DNA of 64,000 nucleotides, taken from assembly GCA_001606155.1 (NCBI GenBank), contig LODT01000020.1:1-64000 (forward strand). The letters are read 5' to 3'. The notes below the pieces were generated by a model. It did not search any database and had not been told where the DNA came from. It saw only the letters and a program-made list of their open reading frames with translations. Within the stretch, counting starts at the first letter, position 1; each line of letters begins with the position of its first letter. Positions 21,634 through 32,474 of the stretch are shown piece by piece. Made by a program: the position numbers and the translations under genes. This stretch comes from Tieghemostelium lacteum (taxonomy: Eukaryota; Evosea; Eumycetozoa; Dictyosteliales; Raperosteliaceae).

Positions 21634-22791
21634 TTAGGATTCGTATCCTGATTCTCCTGTATTTTCGAAGGTACCATCATTATCTTCGTCATACATAGCA
21701 GCAAAAGTTGCCTTTGAACCACCAAAACCAAGGTAACATTTACCACCTGAATAAACAAAAGTAAGTTCATCTCCAGGTGTACCATCACTTTTCATTTCAT
21801 ATACTCTATTTTGATCATCAAAAATAAACCAAGTTGGTTGAGCTTTACTATCTGCTTGTCTTCTAATATAATAATTATTAAAAACTGCACCATCTCTACA
21901 AAGTGGAACTTGATTACCCGCATTTTCCCATCTCTGATCTTGATAGTCACCATTCTCTTTTTTAAGATAATACCATTGTTTTTCTTTCAAGTATTCTGAG
22001 AGATAGAAAACACCATTTCTCGATGGATGCTTGTATAATATCTGTCCTCTTGAGAAGTATCCTTGAGTATCATAAGTAACACCTGACTGTGGGACCATTT
22101 GTACCCAACCGTCATCATCAATGTATGAATATCGAGAATATCCATTGCTTTCTTTGAACAGCATTGTCATTGATATACCACTCTTTACAGTATCAATTGT
22201 TTTAGCTTTACCATCAACAACAGCTCTTTCTTTTGGATTTTCATTTTGTTTTAGATACTTTGTGTAATTGATTTTGGTGCTGATAGCATTTGAAATGAGT
22301 TCACCATTGTAGCCTTTAGGGATATATGATGTGTATACGCAGTAAAGCCTAAGTTTTTTGAAGTTTGGGTTGTTTGTCATAATAGGAAAATATGGACTAT
22401 TCTGTTTTTGTATACACATATATTCTTCAGGTTGTGCGTAATTTCTTATAAATCCACTTGCATCAATAAAAAACTGAAGTGGATTTGCGTTTTCATCTCG
22501 ATTGACAGAGAGATGATTATTTGAGTCCTTAGTTATTGCATATTTGATATTGTGGTTCAATATCACATTGGGTGGAAATGGATCATAGACTGAGGTGTCA
22601 TAATCCGGAATGTAAATGATAAATGATTCACCTGGTAACTTTTCAATAAATAGTGCCTGGTGATAGGGTACTTGGTCTGAGTAATTGGAGACCAATGAAA
22701 GGGTATCATTAAAATTAAGCATACCATATTTCATTTCATTATCATAAAATACCAGCATTGTTGGGTAATCACTTTGCATGAATTCTGTCAT
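21634..22791 (-). CDS. uncharacterised 385-residue protein
   Basis: A single-exon frame with convincing codon use and no repeats. I do not recognise the family. There is no signal peptide or membrane helix. It is rich in Tyr, Trp and Asn, with short aromatic motifs (KQWYYLKKENGDYQDQRW, PTWFIFDDQNRVYEM). The end is an acidic DEDNDGTFENTGE, which looks like a single calcium-loop-type stretch. The aromatic-glycine spacing in residues 190-360 suggests a beta-rich fold. It is convergent with the RCC1-BTB gene. Confidence 0.75.
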   Translation of the reverse strand: MTEFMQSDYPTMLVFYDNEMKYGMLNFNDTLSLVSNYSDQVPYHQALFIEKLPGESFIIYIPDYDTSVYDPFPPNVILNHNIKYAITKDSNNHLSVNRDENANPLQFFIDASGFIRNYAQPEEYMCIQKQNSPYFPIMTNNPNFKKLRLYCVYTSYIPKGYNGELISNAISTKINYTKYLKQNENPKERAVVDGKAKTIDTVKSGISMTMLFKESNGYSRYSYIDDDGWVQMVPQSGVTYDTQGYFSRGQILYKHPSRNGVFYLSEYLKEKQWYYLKKENGDYQDQRWENAGNQVPLCRDGAVFNNYYIRRQADSKAQPTWFIFDDQNRVYEMKSDGTPGDELTFVYSGGKCYLGFGGSKATFAAMYDEDNDGTFENTGESGYES

Positions 22792-23263
22792 CTATATATC
22801 ATTAAATTAATTTAAAAACCAATTCAAAAAATACAAATAAATAGATTATTGCTTATTTACTTTTATATGATTATTTAGAAAACGAATTGTTTAATGAATA
22901 ACCTTTTAAATTAAAATAACAAAAAAATACTACATTATAAGATTTATACTTGTTTAAAGTGTCAAAAAGCGATTTCCTTGAAATATTTTCCAAAATTTAC
23001 CCCAAAGATTTAATTTTTTTTTAATGAACAGAGCAAGGAACATCAAAAGATAGTGTTAGAGACACTTTTCAAAATAAATATTTATCCATTTTGTCAATTA
23101 AAATAAATATTAGTCATTTAAATATCTTTAACTTAATTCATTTTGAAATAATTGTTATTTGAAGGAAAAAAATGACACGAGTGAAGTTAAAAAAAAAAAA
23201 ATATTTTAATTTTTTTCATTTGCATGTGTAAACGATTCAAATCTTTCTAGAACATATCAATTA
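22792..23263. other. intergenic, no gene seen
   Basis: This is A/T-rich upstream DNA of the orphan gene and downstream DNA of MGM101. Confidence 0.5.
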
Positions 23264-24319
23264 TTATTTACTACTTCTAAAGAATTCTAAAATGGCAGCA
23301 GATTGTAATCTAATATTTGGATCACTGAAATTTTGAGAAGCCCATTCAATATATTGTTCACCTTTTGGATCGGCAATTAACTCTCTCCAAGTTTTACCTT
23401 CATATTTCTTAAATTTACTTGGAACTACATCATCAATATCAATTTCTTGTTCTTGAACTGTTGATGTTGATTCCTGTTGTTGTGGTTGTTTTGGTGTGGG
23501 AGAAGCAGATGTTGAACTTAAGAATTCTTGTTGTGGTACATTGGTTGTAGATTTTGGTGGTTTAGTTTCATAGGTATTTTTACTATAGGAACTATTTTTA
23601 TTCTCATAAGTTGTTTCTTGTGATGGGTTTGAAGGTTCCGAAGAATTAAAATCTACTTCTTTCCATGGGTAACCAATTTGATTTGGATGACCATTTTTCA
23701 ATATCCAAAACTTTCTCTTCTCTTTTGATTTTACATGTTCAAAGAATTTTTCTTGAGCATATTGAGATTTCCATTGTCTGATGAATATTGGATCCCAAAG
23801 ACTTGATCCAATACCTATATCTTTACAACAACGTACTAGTGCATTTGATTTTGCAGATTCAGTTGCAGTGGCAAAAGACAAGTGTTTCAAATCCTCATTA
23901 TATGGTTGTTCACCAATACTCTCTGAAATATATCTACCTAGACAATATAATGCATAGGGTCTAATTAAAGATCCGTTATCAACTACTGGTGGTCCAAATG
24001 GTTTTAAAGCCCAACCACCAGGTCCAAATGCAGTATTCAATATACGACGATATTTAATCTCTGGAAGGTAAATGAGACCATCTGGTTTGATTTCAATATC
24101 TTGTGGATCTAAATTGGAGAGTAATACATCAGAGATCTCCTTTGAAAATGGTTCTTTACTAATACCAACATATTTCTCTTCTTGATAAAATTCCTTATCA
24201 TTATATAAAACCTTATTAAAACTGTTACCACTATTATTAACAGTTGTAGAATAGGATCTTAATAAATGACTATTAAATTTGACTTTAGAAAGACTTGAAA
24301 TTATTTGTTTTGAAATCAT
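23264..24319 (-). CDS. mgm101: MGM101-type mitochondrial genome maintenance protein
   Basis: A protein of 351 residues, intronless. The N-terminus (MISKQIISSLSKVKFNSHLL) is basic and lacks acidic residues, as a mitochondrial presequence does. The core (about residues 95-230) carries the Mgm101 signature: PFGPPVVDNG, the segment SFATATESAKSNALVRCCKD, then GIGSSLWDPIFIRQW and RKFWILKNG. Yeast Mgm101 is a Rad52-like single-strand annealing protein in mitochondrial nucleoids, needed for mtDNA repair. The C-terminal ~120 residues are a Ser/Gln-rich linker and a helical tail (KKYEGKTWRELIADPKGEQY) that yeast lacks. Confidence 0.93.
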   Translation of the reverse strand: MISKQIISSLSKVKFNSHLLRSYSTTVNNSGNSFNKVLYNDKEFYQEEKYVGISKEPFSKEISDVLLSNLDPQDIEIKPDGLIYLPEIKYRRILNTAFGPGGWALKPFGPPVVDNGSLIRPYALYCLGRYISESIGEQPYNEDLKHLSFATATESAKSNALVRCCKDIGIGSSLWDPIFIRQWKSQYAQEKFFEHVKSKEKRKFWILKNGHPNQIGYPWKEVDFNSSEPSNPSQETTYENKNSSYSKNTYETKPPKSTTNVPQQEFLSSTSASPTPKQPQQQESTSTVQEQEIDIDDVVPSKFKKYEGKTWRELIADPKGEQYIEWASQNFSDPNIRLQSAAILEFFRSSK

Positions 24320-24864
24320 CTTTAAATATCTTTAACAAATGAAAACTGTAAAAAAAAATAAAAAAATAAAATCAAAAATTCCTCTATTATATAAATTAGG
24401 TGTATGAAATAATTTCTAGGAAAATTTTCAATTAAATCAAATAATTATATTAAATTGATATGGTTTTGATGAATTAAATAAATAAATTAATTTAAAATAA
24501 TTAAATTTCGTGAAATGAAATTATTTAAAAAAAATTTTGGATAACATTGATCGTCAAGGTACTCTAACAACTACAGGTAAAGTTTCATCACATCCCTTTA
24601 AACAAAAAAATATAAATAATTTTTGTTTATTCATTTTAAGATTCAATACCAAAATTTAAATTTCAAATGAATAATAAATTATAGTGTTAATAATAATTTA
24701 TTCGTAATTTATTTTACGAAAAAAAAAATTATTCACACACCCAAACGAAACAAGATAAATTCATTTATTTATAACCAAAATAAAAGAAATTCCAATTCCA
24801 AATAAAATAAACTAATATTCTAGAAAATAACTTATACATATATATAAAATTTTAGATAATAAAA
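24320..24864. promoter_or_regulatory. divergent promoter, MGM101 / prlA
   Basis: This is A/T-rich spacer with long A runs near 24721-24728 and TATATATA-like sequence at 24838-24846 just upstream of the prlA start. Confidence 0.5.
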
Positions 24865-26025
24865 ATGTCAAACAAAATGGAATATGAAAGTGATGGTGAA
24901 GAACATGAAGAAATTGAAGATTTATCAGATCCATTTGTAGTCACTTGTTATCAATCAGCAGGACAAATTGCCCAAAAGGCATTAAAAGAAGTTATTGCCC
25001 TCTGTGTAGATGGTAAATCAATTGTTGAAATTTGTACATTTGGTGATGCATTGATTGAAACTGAATGTTCAAAAACCTTCACTAAACATAAGGGATTGAT
25101 TAAGGGTATTGGTTTCCCAACATGTATCTCAGTTAACAGTTGTATTGGACATTTCTCACCATTAAAAGGTGATACCAGAACCCTAAAGAATGGTGATGTT
25201 GTCAAGATTGATTTGGGTGCTCACATTAATGGTTACGTTGCTGTTGCAGCCCACACTGTTATTGTAGGTCAAACTGGTACTGCTCCAACTCAAGGTAAAG
25301 TTGCTGATGCAGTTTGTGCAGCTCACTATGCTATGGAATCTGCTTTACGTCTCATCAGACCAGGTAACAAAACCTCTCAAGTAACTGAAGCCATCACTAA
25401 ATGTGCTGAATTCTATCAAGTTACCCCAGCTCAAGGTATCCTCTCTCACGAATTAAAGAGATTCTCAATGGACGGTGAAAAAGTTATCTTCTCTAAAGTC
25501 GAAGCCGGTCAAAAAACTCAAGTTTTTGAATTTTTGGAAAATGAAGTCTACTGTGTCGATATTGTTATGTCAACTGGTGATGGTAAATCCAAAGAACAAG
25601 AAGATCGTACTACCGTCTACAAGAGAGTCGTCGATAACCAATACCAACTCAAAATCAAATCCTCAAAGGATTTCCTCACTGAAGTTGATAAACGTTTCAC
25701 TGCTTTCCCATTCACCATCAGATCTTTTGCTGATGTCACCAAAGCTAAATTGGGTTTGAGTGAATGTATACAACACAACCTTATCACTCAATTCCCAGTA
25801 TTTTATGATAGACCAGGTTCAATTGTTGTACAATTCAAAACTACCGTTCTCTGTCTTCCATCTGGTAACCAAAAAGTCGTTGGTCAAGATCTTCAATTAC
25901 CATTTGTTAAATCTGAATTCTCAATTACTGATCCAAAGATTATTGAATTTTTAAATACTCCATTAAGAGCTCCAAAGAAAACTACTGCCACCAAAACTGC
26001 CACCGCTAAAATGGATACCAACTAA
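24865..26025 (+). CDS. prlA: proliferation-associated protein PA2G4/EBP1 homologue
   Basis: A protein of 386 residues, single exon, close to human EBP1 (394). The fold is methionine-aminopeptidase-like (pita-bread) without peptidase activity: VTCYQSAGQIAQKALKE, FPTCISVNSCIGHFSPL, NGDVVKIDLGAHINGYVA and the terminal-half LGLSECIQHNLITQFPV all follow PA2G4. EBP1 binds the ribosome exit tunnel and regulates growth. D. discoideum calls this gene prlA. The C-terminal Lys-rich RNA-binding tail is short (KKTTATKTATAKMDTN). Codon use is biased to C-ending codons in its second half, consistent with high expression. Confidence 0.94.
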   Translation: MSNKMEYESDGEEHEEIEDLSDPFVVTCYQSAGQIAQKALKEVIALCVDGKSIVEICTFGDALIETECSKTFTKHKGLIKGIGFPTCISVNSCIGHFSPLKGDTRTLKNGDVVKIDLGAHINGYVAVAAHTVIVGQTGTAPTQGKVADAVCAAHYAMESALRLIRPGNKTSQVTEAITKCAEFYQVTPAQGILSHELKRFSMDGEKVIFSKVEAGQKTQVFEFLENEVYCVDIVMSTGDGKSKEQEDRTTVYKRVVDNQYQLKIKSSKDFLTEVDKRFTAFPFTIRSFADVTKAKLGLSECIQHNLITQFPVFYDRPGSIVVQFKTTVLCLPSGNQKVVGQDLQLPFVKSEFSITDPKIIEFLNTPLRAPKKTTATKTATAKMDTN

Positions 26026-26196
26026 AATAAATAATATAACAATTAAATAATAATATTTAATATAAAAAAAAAAGAAAATCTCTTTTATTAATTACAAATG
26101 GGTCTGTCTGCTGTGTGTATATGGTGTCTTTGTTGTTGATATTATTATAATGTATAATTATATTTAGAAAAAAGGGAAGGGGATTGGTGGATTATT

Positions 26197-27151
26197 TTAA
26201 AAAACTTGAAATTTACATATAGGGCATAAAGGTTTAATTCGTAACCATTTATCAATACATTTTGAATGAAAATGATGTATACAAGGTAATGTTCTTATAC
26301 AATCACCTACATTATAAACTTCTAAACATATAGAACAATTATTACATTGATTCTGATTCAATAGTGAATCTAAATCTTTTGTACTCTCTAATAAATGAAA
26401 TGGTAATAAATCAATTTGATCTTGAGTTGCACCTTGTGCTATATTTTGGTTATCTAATGCCAATAACATTTCATAATCTAAACATAAATATAGAGTTAGT
26501 ATTAAACACATGTTCATATCACTGTGTAATAATAATAATAGACCTACCATTTGAATTAAAATCTCTATCTATTAATGTTAATTGTAAATTAAGTGAAGGA
26601 TTTATCAGATGTGAAAATCTTGAGAAGTAGAATGGTGGTTGATTTCCTTGTTGCTGTTGTTGACCTTGTTGTTGTTGCTGTTGTTGTAAATGGTAATTTC
26701 CTGGATAACCATTCAATATATTAAATCGATTATTAATTGCATTCTGATTTGAATTTCTTTGATATTGTCTACCTGATACTAGTAGCAGGAAAGTCTGTAA
26801 TAAGATAATGGTTGAAATAACTAAACCAGACAACCAAAAGAAACTGGATATTGGTAATCCAAAGAATAAACTAAAAGCTATAGATACAATTGAAATAGAT
26901 AAAAAAATAAATAAGGATGGGTTTCTTTGATATTGTTCTTTTGAGTAATGATAAAAGTAATATAAATATTGTTTAAATGTTATTATATTATGTTGTTGTT
27001 GGTGATGGTGATGATGATGATGATGTTGTTGTCTATTATGGTTTGCATTTGTCCTATTTGTTGATATAGACCTATTAATTACTGTTGATGATGAAGAAGA
27101 TGCTGTAACTGTAGAGGATGATGAAGAAGACTCTTCATTATTATCATTCAT
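26197..27151 (-). CDS. membrane-anchored RING-H2 protein
   Basis: A protein of 294 residues in two exons (26548-27151, 26197-26477) with a 70-bp intron and matching phases. The N-terminus is Ser/Thr/Asn-rich followed by a His/Gln run (HHHHHHHH). Two hydrophobic helices lie near residues 80-130, then a Gln-rich linker. The C-terminal RING-H2 reads CSICLEVYNVGDCIRTLPC, then HHFHSKCIDKWLRIKPLCPIC, a full C3H2C3 zinc set. It is probably an E3 ubiquitin ligase at an internal membrane. Confidence 0.88.
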
Positions 27152-27605
27152 AATTACTATTTACTTTATTTTTTTAGAATTTCCCTACTTGGTGGGGAAA
27201 AAAATAGTATTATTTAAAAATATAAAAAAAAATAAGATGAAATTGTTTTAAAAAAGGGAAAATTAATTGTTTTATAAAAAAATATCTACTCAATTTTAAA
27301 TTTAAAATAAATTCTTTAATTCTATTTCCTTTTCTTATCTATATTCTATTTTTTTTTTGGGTTCATTTTATCAAAAAATTTGATATTAATTGGAACTATT
27401 GACTTTAGTATATAAATTAAATAATAATCAATATGAAAAGGTATTTTTAACATTAGATTGATCATCCTAAAGAATTCGCACCACAATTTCAGTCACTTTT
27501 AAATACTTAAACAAAAAATTCTATTTAAAGTACTTAAAAATAAGTGTTTAACTCTAACTAGTTAAATTAGATATTGTTTAATTTTTTTATTTTATATATG
27601 TATAT
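27152..27605. other. intergenic, no gene seen
   Basis: This is A/T-rich upstream DNA of the RING gene and 3' flank of the ammonium transporter. Confidence 0.5.
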
Positions 27606-29067
27606 TTAATTGAATAAATCATGAGAACTATTTATATGAGCATAATGATGTTCATTACCAGTGAGAGAGATATTGTGATAAGCAAATTCACCGTGTTCAA
27701 CTAAATCCAAACCCATATCTTCCTCTTGTTGATCAATACGTAAACCAACAAATTTATCAATTACAACTAAGAGTACAAAAGTGACAAAAGCAGACCAAGC
27801 AGCAACAACAACAACTGCTAATAATTGTACACCGAGTAGACGTGGATTACCAAAGAATACACCGTTTTCACCATTTGGATTAATAGCCTTTTCAGCACAG
27901 AAACCAATGGCAAGGGACCCAATGATACCAGTCAGACCATGAACTGAACTGACATCGAGAGCATCATCAATATGCAATTTGTGTTTTAATAAATATACAG
28001 ATAAATAAGATGCCAAACCCAAAACAACACCTAAACCAATAGAGTATTGTGAGTTAATGTAACCACTTGCTGGTGTGATACCTGCCAAACCTGCAATGAC
28101 ACCATTCAATACAGCAACTGCAGATGGTTTACCTCTAAGCCATGACAAAACAATCCAAACAATAGCAGAAAAACTGCCACCAATTTGAGTGGATGCTACA
28201 GCTGATGTAGCAACAGAACCTGCTGCCAAAGCTGACCCAGCATTGAACCCAAACCAACCCATCCACAATAAAGCAGCACCCAATGCAGCTAGTGGTATAT
28301 TTGAAGGTGGGAATTCACCACCATACTTTTCAAAACCATTTCTTTTACCGAGGTATAATGAGATTACAAGTGCACCTACACCAGCACTAGTGTGAATAAC
28401 GATACCACCTGCAAAATCTAAAACTTTAAATTGGGTTTCTAACCAACCACCACCCCAAATCCAATGTGCAACTGGATAAAAGACAATAATCTCCCAGAAG
28501 ACTGTTAATATAATGAATGCTTTGAATTTAACACGTTCTGCAAAGGCACCTGTCATCAATAATGGTGTAATATTTGCAAACATCATCATAAACATTGCAT
28601 ATGCTGCACTTGGAATAAATGGTGCATGAACTGAGCAATCTTGATATGAAACTCCAATCAAAAATGCATGATTTAAATTACCAATAATACCATGCTATAA
28701 GATTTTGGGTAGAGAGTGTGTGAAAAGTGGGGGAGTTTTAAAAAAAAAATTGTATAAAATTAGTATGATGTCACTCTAAAAATAAAAATAGAGATAAATA
28801 GAGTAGATGATACTTTACTTGAGTTGGACCAAAAGTTAATGAAAAACCAAAAGCTTGCCACATAACAGTAAGTACTACAATACCAGAAATGACTTGAGTT
28901 ATAATAGATAATGTATTTTTGCTTCTTAATAAACCTGCTTCAAAGAATGCTAAAGCTGGCATCATACCAAGTACCAAAATGGTTGATAATAGAACCCATG
29001 TGGTATCACCAGTATCTGGTGCTTCACCATTTACACAATGTTGAAATAATGTACTATTACTACTCAT
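27606..29067 (-). CDS. ammonium transporter (Amt/MEP/Rh family)
   Basis: A protein of 445 residues in two exons (28819-29067, 27606-28694) with a 124-bp intron. About eleven membrane helices are predicted. Both twin-histidine motifs are present: DFAGGIVIHTSAGVGALV and DDALDVSSVHGLTGIIG. The N-terminus carries GMMPALAFFEAGLLRSKN, the classic first-pore segment. Dictyostelium has amtA, amtB and amtC, which control ammonia signalling in slug-culmination choice; I cannot tell which this is. The cytoplasmic tail is short and acidic (DQQEEDMGLDLVEHGE). Confidence 0.95.
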
Positions 29068-29664
29068 TGTATATCTATTTATATATTATTAATGTTTTCT
29101 CTGGAGAGCTTCAAATGTATTCTTTTATAAAAAATCAAATAAAATTCGAGAAAGAAAAAATTTGAAATGAATATAAAGAATATTAGTTTTATATATCCTT
29201 GTCAAAAGTGTTGTGGTGTATCTAGAGTTTTTTGAAATCTAAAATGAAAAAAAAAATCAAAAAGTGGTGAAATCTTCACCAGGGCTAAACAAAGAAAAAT
29301 ATAAAAAGTAAGCGAGTGTTTAAAAAATTCGGTTAAAAACAGGGAGATACACAATCATAAAATAAACTTTTCAAAGATATTTTTAATATAATTCATATCT
29401 ATATTATTCTATTTATATTTTTTGGTATAATTTATATATTTTAACAACAATATATCATTTTAAAATTAAAGAAAATAAATTAAATATAATAAGATAAAAG
29501 AATATATAATATCAAAAAAACTCTCTATTAATTTTATAATAGAATATACACTATCGTATTCAACATTCGCAATTTTATTTCAATGTTCTCTTATATATCA
29601 ATTTATTTTTTTTTTTTTTTATTTTAGATTTTTATCAATTAAATAGGTGGAGGTGGTGTGTTAG
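29068..29664. promoter_or_regulatory. divergent promoter, ammonium transporter / membrane orphan
   Basis: This is A/T-rich and has a T13 tract at 29609-29621 just upstream of the plus-strand gene. No reading frame of note was found. Confidence 0.5.
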
Positions 29665-30870
29665 ATGAATTCAAATAATGATAACACTATTGAGAATATA
29701 GCTATAGAAAAAAAGATTATTGATAATATTGGAAATGTAATTTTAAATTCTAGTAATGAAATTCAGGTGAATAATAGTAATAATAATAACAATATACCTG
29801 AAAATAATAATAGTAATTCAATACTTTCCAATAGTGTAATAATAAGTGACAACGATAATGTAATAATAAAAAGTTCAAGTAAAGATTCAATAATGAGTCA
29901 TTATGATGCAGATGATGAATATGAATCACAATTGGACGACGATGACAGTGATTCCGATATGGACCCATATCATCATAGGAAAAAGAACCAAAAACAATTA
30001 GAAAAACTAGAAAAACAACAATTGGAGAGAAAGAAATTTAGAGATAGACTATTTTATGTCTTATTAGTTGATTTCATACTACTGGTGATATTTATACCAT
30101 TGGTATATGTGCTATATTATCTACCGTCATTGTCTATGGGTGACTCGGAGGTGGTTGCTTATTGGTACTATCATTTTCAGTTTAGTAAATTTACGTTATG
30201 GTTAGTTAGTATTAGTATTGGATTTGCTTATGTTGCTATGGTGACTGAAGGTAGATCCTATCCTTTTCATTGTAGATACAAAAGATCGAGAGATTTTTTT
30301 CAATTGTTACTGGCAGTTGCTATACTCTATATGATAGGACCATCTAGAACTTTAATGGGTCCTAATGATAGTTTAAAATCGCTGAATTCAATTGGAAAGT
30401 GTTTTCTGTACAATTATTTCTCGTATTGTATACCATATGTACTAGGACTACATTATACCTATTTAGATAAGATACAGTTACTTCAATTGGCTGGTGACAA
30501 GTTTGGTACACCATCACTATGGAATACATTTAAATTAAAGGAACTGGTAATCATTGTCCCAGTGGTTATATTTATTCTAGCATTGGTAGTCTATCATTGT
30601 TATCTACTGGTAATCGATCATCTTTGGTGGTATTTCCTCATTGCCTATTTTATATACTTTTTTATACTATTTTTTATTACTTGGTTACTTCGAAAGACAC
30701 ACTATTTACACATGCATCACTATTTTATATTTGGCTCCCTAATTCCATTCTCAGCATTTCAAACCGTTCTATCATCGATATCATTAGGACTATTAGCTGG
30801 TATAATGACTGAAGGTGTTTCACGTTGGAGTATGGGCTTCTTTTGGTACAGAGGAGCAAGAACTCTTTAA
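29665..30870 (+). CDS. multi-pass membrane protein, uncharacterised
   Basis: A protein of 401 residues. The first ~125 residues are cytosolic-type: Asn/Ser-rich, acidic (DDDDSDSDMD) and then basic coiled coil (KQLEKLEKQQLERKKFRDR). About seven membrane helices follow. A conserved-looking C-terminal core reads KTHYLHMHHYFIFGSLIPF, then GLLAGIMTEGVSRWSMGFFW; the HMHHY cluster in the membrane border could bind metal or heme. The helix pairs and the TEGRSYPFHCRYKRSRDFFQ loop do not match a family I can name. The ATG follows a short leader with no upstream frame. Confidence 0.8.
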   Translation: MNSNNDNTIENIAIEKKIIDNIGNVILNSSNEIQVNNSNNNNNIPENNNSNSILSNSVIISDNDNVIIKSSSKDSIMSHYDADDEYESQLDDDDSDSDMDPYHHRKKNQKQLEKLEKQQLERKKFRDRLFYVLLVDFILLVIFIPLVYVLYYLPSLSMGDSEVVAYWYYHFQFSKFTLWLVSISIGFAYVAMVTEGRSYPFHCRYKRSRDFFQLLLAVAILYMIGPSRTLMGPNDSLKSLNSIGKCFLYNYFSYCIPYVLGLHYTYLDKIQLLQLAGDKFGTPSLWNTFKLKELVIIVPVVIFILALVVYHCYLLVIDHLWWYFLIAYFIYFFILFFITWLLRKTHYLHMHHYFIFGSLIPFSAFQTVLSSISLGLLAGIMTEGVSRWSMGFFWYRGARTL

Positions 30871-31103
30871 GTTATGTATCCCATTTTTCATTTCACCCAA
30901 AAAAGGCATTGCTTTTATTATTATTAAAAATCAATAAAAAATATATATTTTTAGTTTTAAATAATCTCATTAACTTTTAATGTATGTTGAATCAATAATT
31001 GATAAAATACATTAAAAATTAATGAGAAAATGACATGATTAAGGTTAAAAAAAAAATATATATTTATATAACTCTTCCTATGTTGAACATTTTATAACTT
31101 TTC

Positions 31104-31384
31104 TTACTCTTTTTCTACTGTTTTACAAAAAAACATAGAGTTCTTGTGAAATCTGTAGTCATCTTTTGACGTGAATTCTTTGTGACAGGTTTCACAAATT
31201 GAAGAACCTGAGTGTTGATTGTATATATGTTGTTTCAGGGACTTTTTGTAAAATATTACACAATTTATATCACAATTATGGATTTCCAAATATGTTTCTG
31301 ATAGTTTGATGATTCAACTTTCCTTCTACATTTTAAATGTAAACATATATGTGATTCTACTGGTTTTGAATTTTTTTTTTGCAT
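31104..31384 (-). pseudogene. C2H2 zinc finger gene, broken or mis-sequenced
   Basis: A short gene-like region. From ATG at 31384 the frame reads MQKKNSKPVESHICLHLKC, then loses register. From about 31295 the neighbouring frame continues with IHNCDINC...HIYNQH and ICETCHKEF...FHKNSMFFC, two C2H2-like fingers, to a stop at 31104. About 93 residues would be encoded if one missing base is allowed for. It is too short for a typical transcription factor, so either a relic or a small zinc finger protein with a sequence error. Confidence 0.5.
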
Positions 31385-31502
31385 TGAATATATATATGTG
31401 AAGGGTTTTAGAAATTTCAAAAATAAAAAATAAAAAACTTTTTTAAAAATAAGAATTTTAACTTTTAATTAAAATTTCTCAATATATCCACACCAAATCC
31501 CA

Positions 31503-32390
31503 ATGAATCAAACAAAACAAAGAGTATTTAGATATTGTTCTGATTTACATTTAGAAATGAGAAAGGATTTAAATGATCCTGCACTCAAAGGTTTTTTAGA
31601 ATTTGAAAGAAAACCAGATCATCAATATTATTTGGCATTAGTGGGTGATATTGGTAGTCCTTTACACCCAACTCTTGAACCATTCTTAGAGAAAGTATCT
31701 AAACTTCATGATCAGGTATTCTATGTAGCAGGTAACCACGAATACTATAATAAATCTAGAGTTTTAGATAGTTTCTATACAATTTCTCAAATACAAACTC
31801 AAATTAAACAGATAACATCAAAGTTTCCCAATGTACATTTTATGGAAAATAATGTATTTCAAATTGACGAATATAAGGTAATTGGTTGTACATTATGGTC
31901 TGATATTTCTGATGGAAATGCTTTACAAGTTGAAAGAGCTCTGAATGATTATAGACTGATTGCAATTGATGACAATACTCTACCAAAAGGAAAGAGAGTT
32001 GTAAATGCTAAAGATACCACCTTTATACATAAAAACTCAATAGCATTTATAAAACAACAATTGGAAATGTCACCACAGACACCATGTTTGGTACTAACAC
32101 ATCACAGTCCAATGTTTACACAAGGAAGCATGGAAACTGCAGATCCTCAATATGGTGGTATTGAGAAGGCAATTAATCATGGTTTTCACACTGATCTAAC
32201 AAAGTTTATAGAAAATCACCCAAATATCAAAGCATGGATATTCGGACACACACACTGGTCATGTAAATTTCAATACTCCAAAACTTTAATTGCATCTAAT
32301 CAATTAGGTTACAATTTCTCTGGTGAAAATGCATTTTTTGATACTTTTGAATCATTATTATTACCATATTCAAATAATAATAATAAATAA
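31503..32390 (+). CDS. calcineurin-like metallophosphoesterase
   Basis: A protein of 295 residues, single exon. The five metallophosphoesterase blocks are visible in order: YCSDLHLE (about residue 11), LVGDIGSP (about 46), AGNHEYYNK (about 75), LTHHSP (about 198) and FGHTHWSCKF (about 246). Together they bind two metal ions. It belongs to the small cytosolic phosphoesterase group related to bacterial YkuE/ICC-like proteins. There is no signal peptide or membrane segment. The substrate cannot be told. It ends in a short Asn run. Confidence 0.9.
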   Translation: MNQTKQRVFRYCSDLHLEMRKDLNDPALKGFLEFERKPDHQYYLALVGDIGSPLHPTLEPFLEKVSKLHDQVFYVAGNHEYYNKSRVLDSFYTISQIQTQIKQITSKFPNVHFMENNVFQIDEYKVIGCTLWSDISDGNALQVERALNDYRLIAIDDNTLPKGKRVVNAKDTTFIHKNSIAFIKQQLEMSPQTPCLVLTHHSPMFTQGSMETADPQYGGIEKAINHGFHTDLTKFIENHPNIKAWIFGHTHWSCKFQYSKTLIASNQLGYNFSGENAFFDTFESLLLPYSNNNNK

Positions 32391-32474
32391 TTTAGGCCTA
32401 TAATCTTTGTTTTATTAAAAATATATATACAGTATCTCTAAACTCTATACAATGTTTATTATAATCATTTCATT

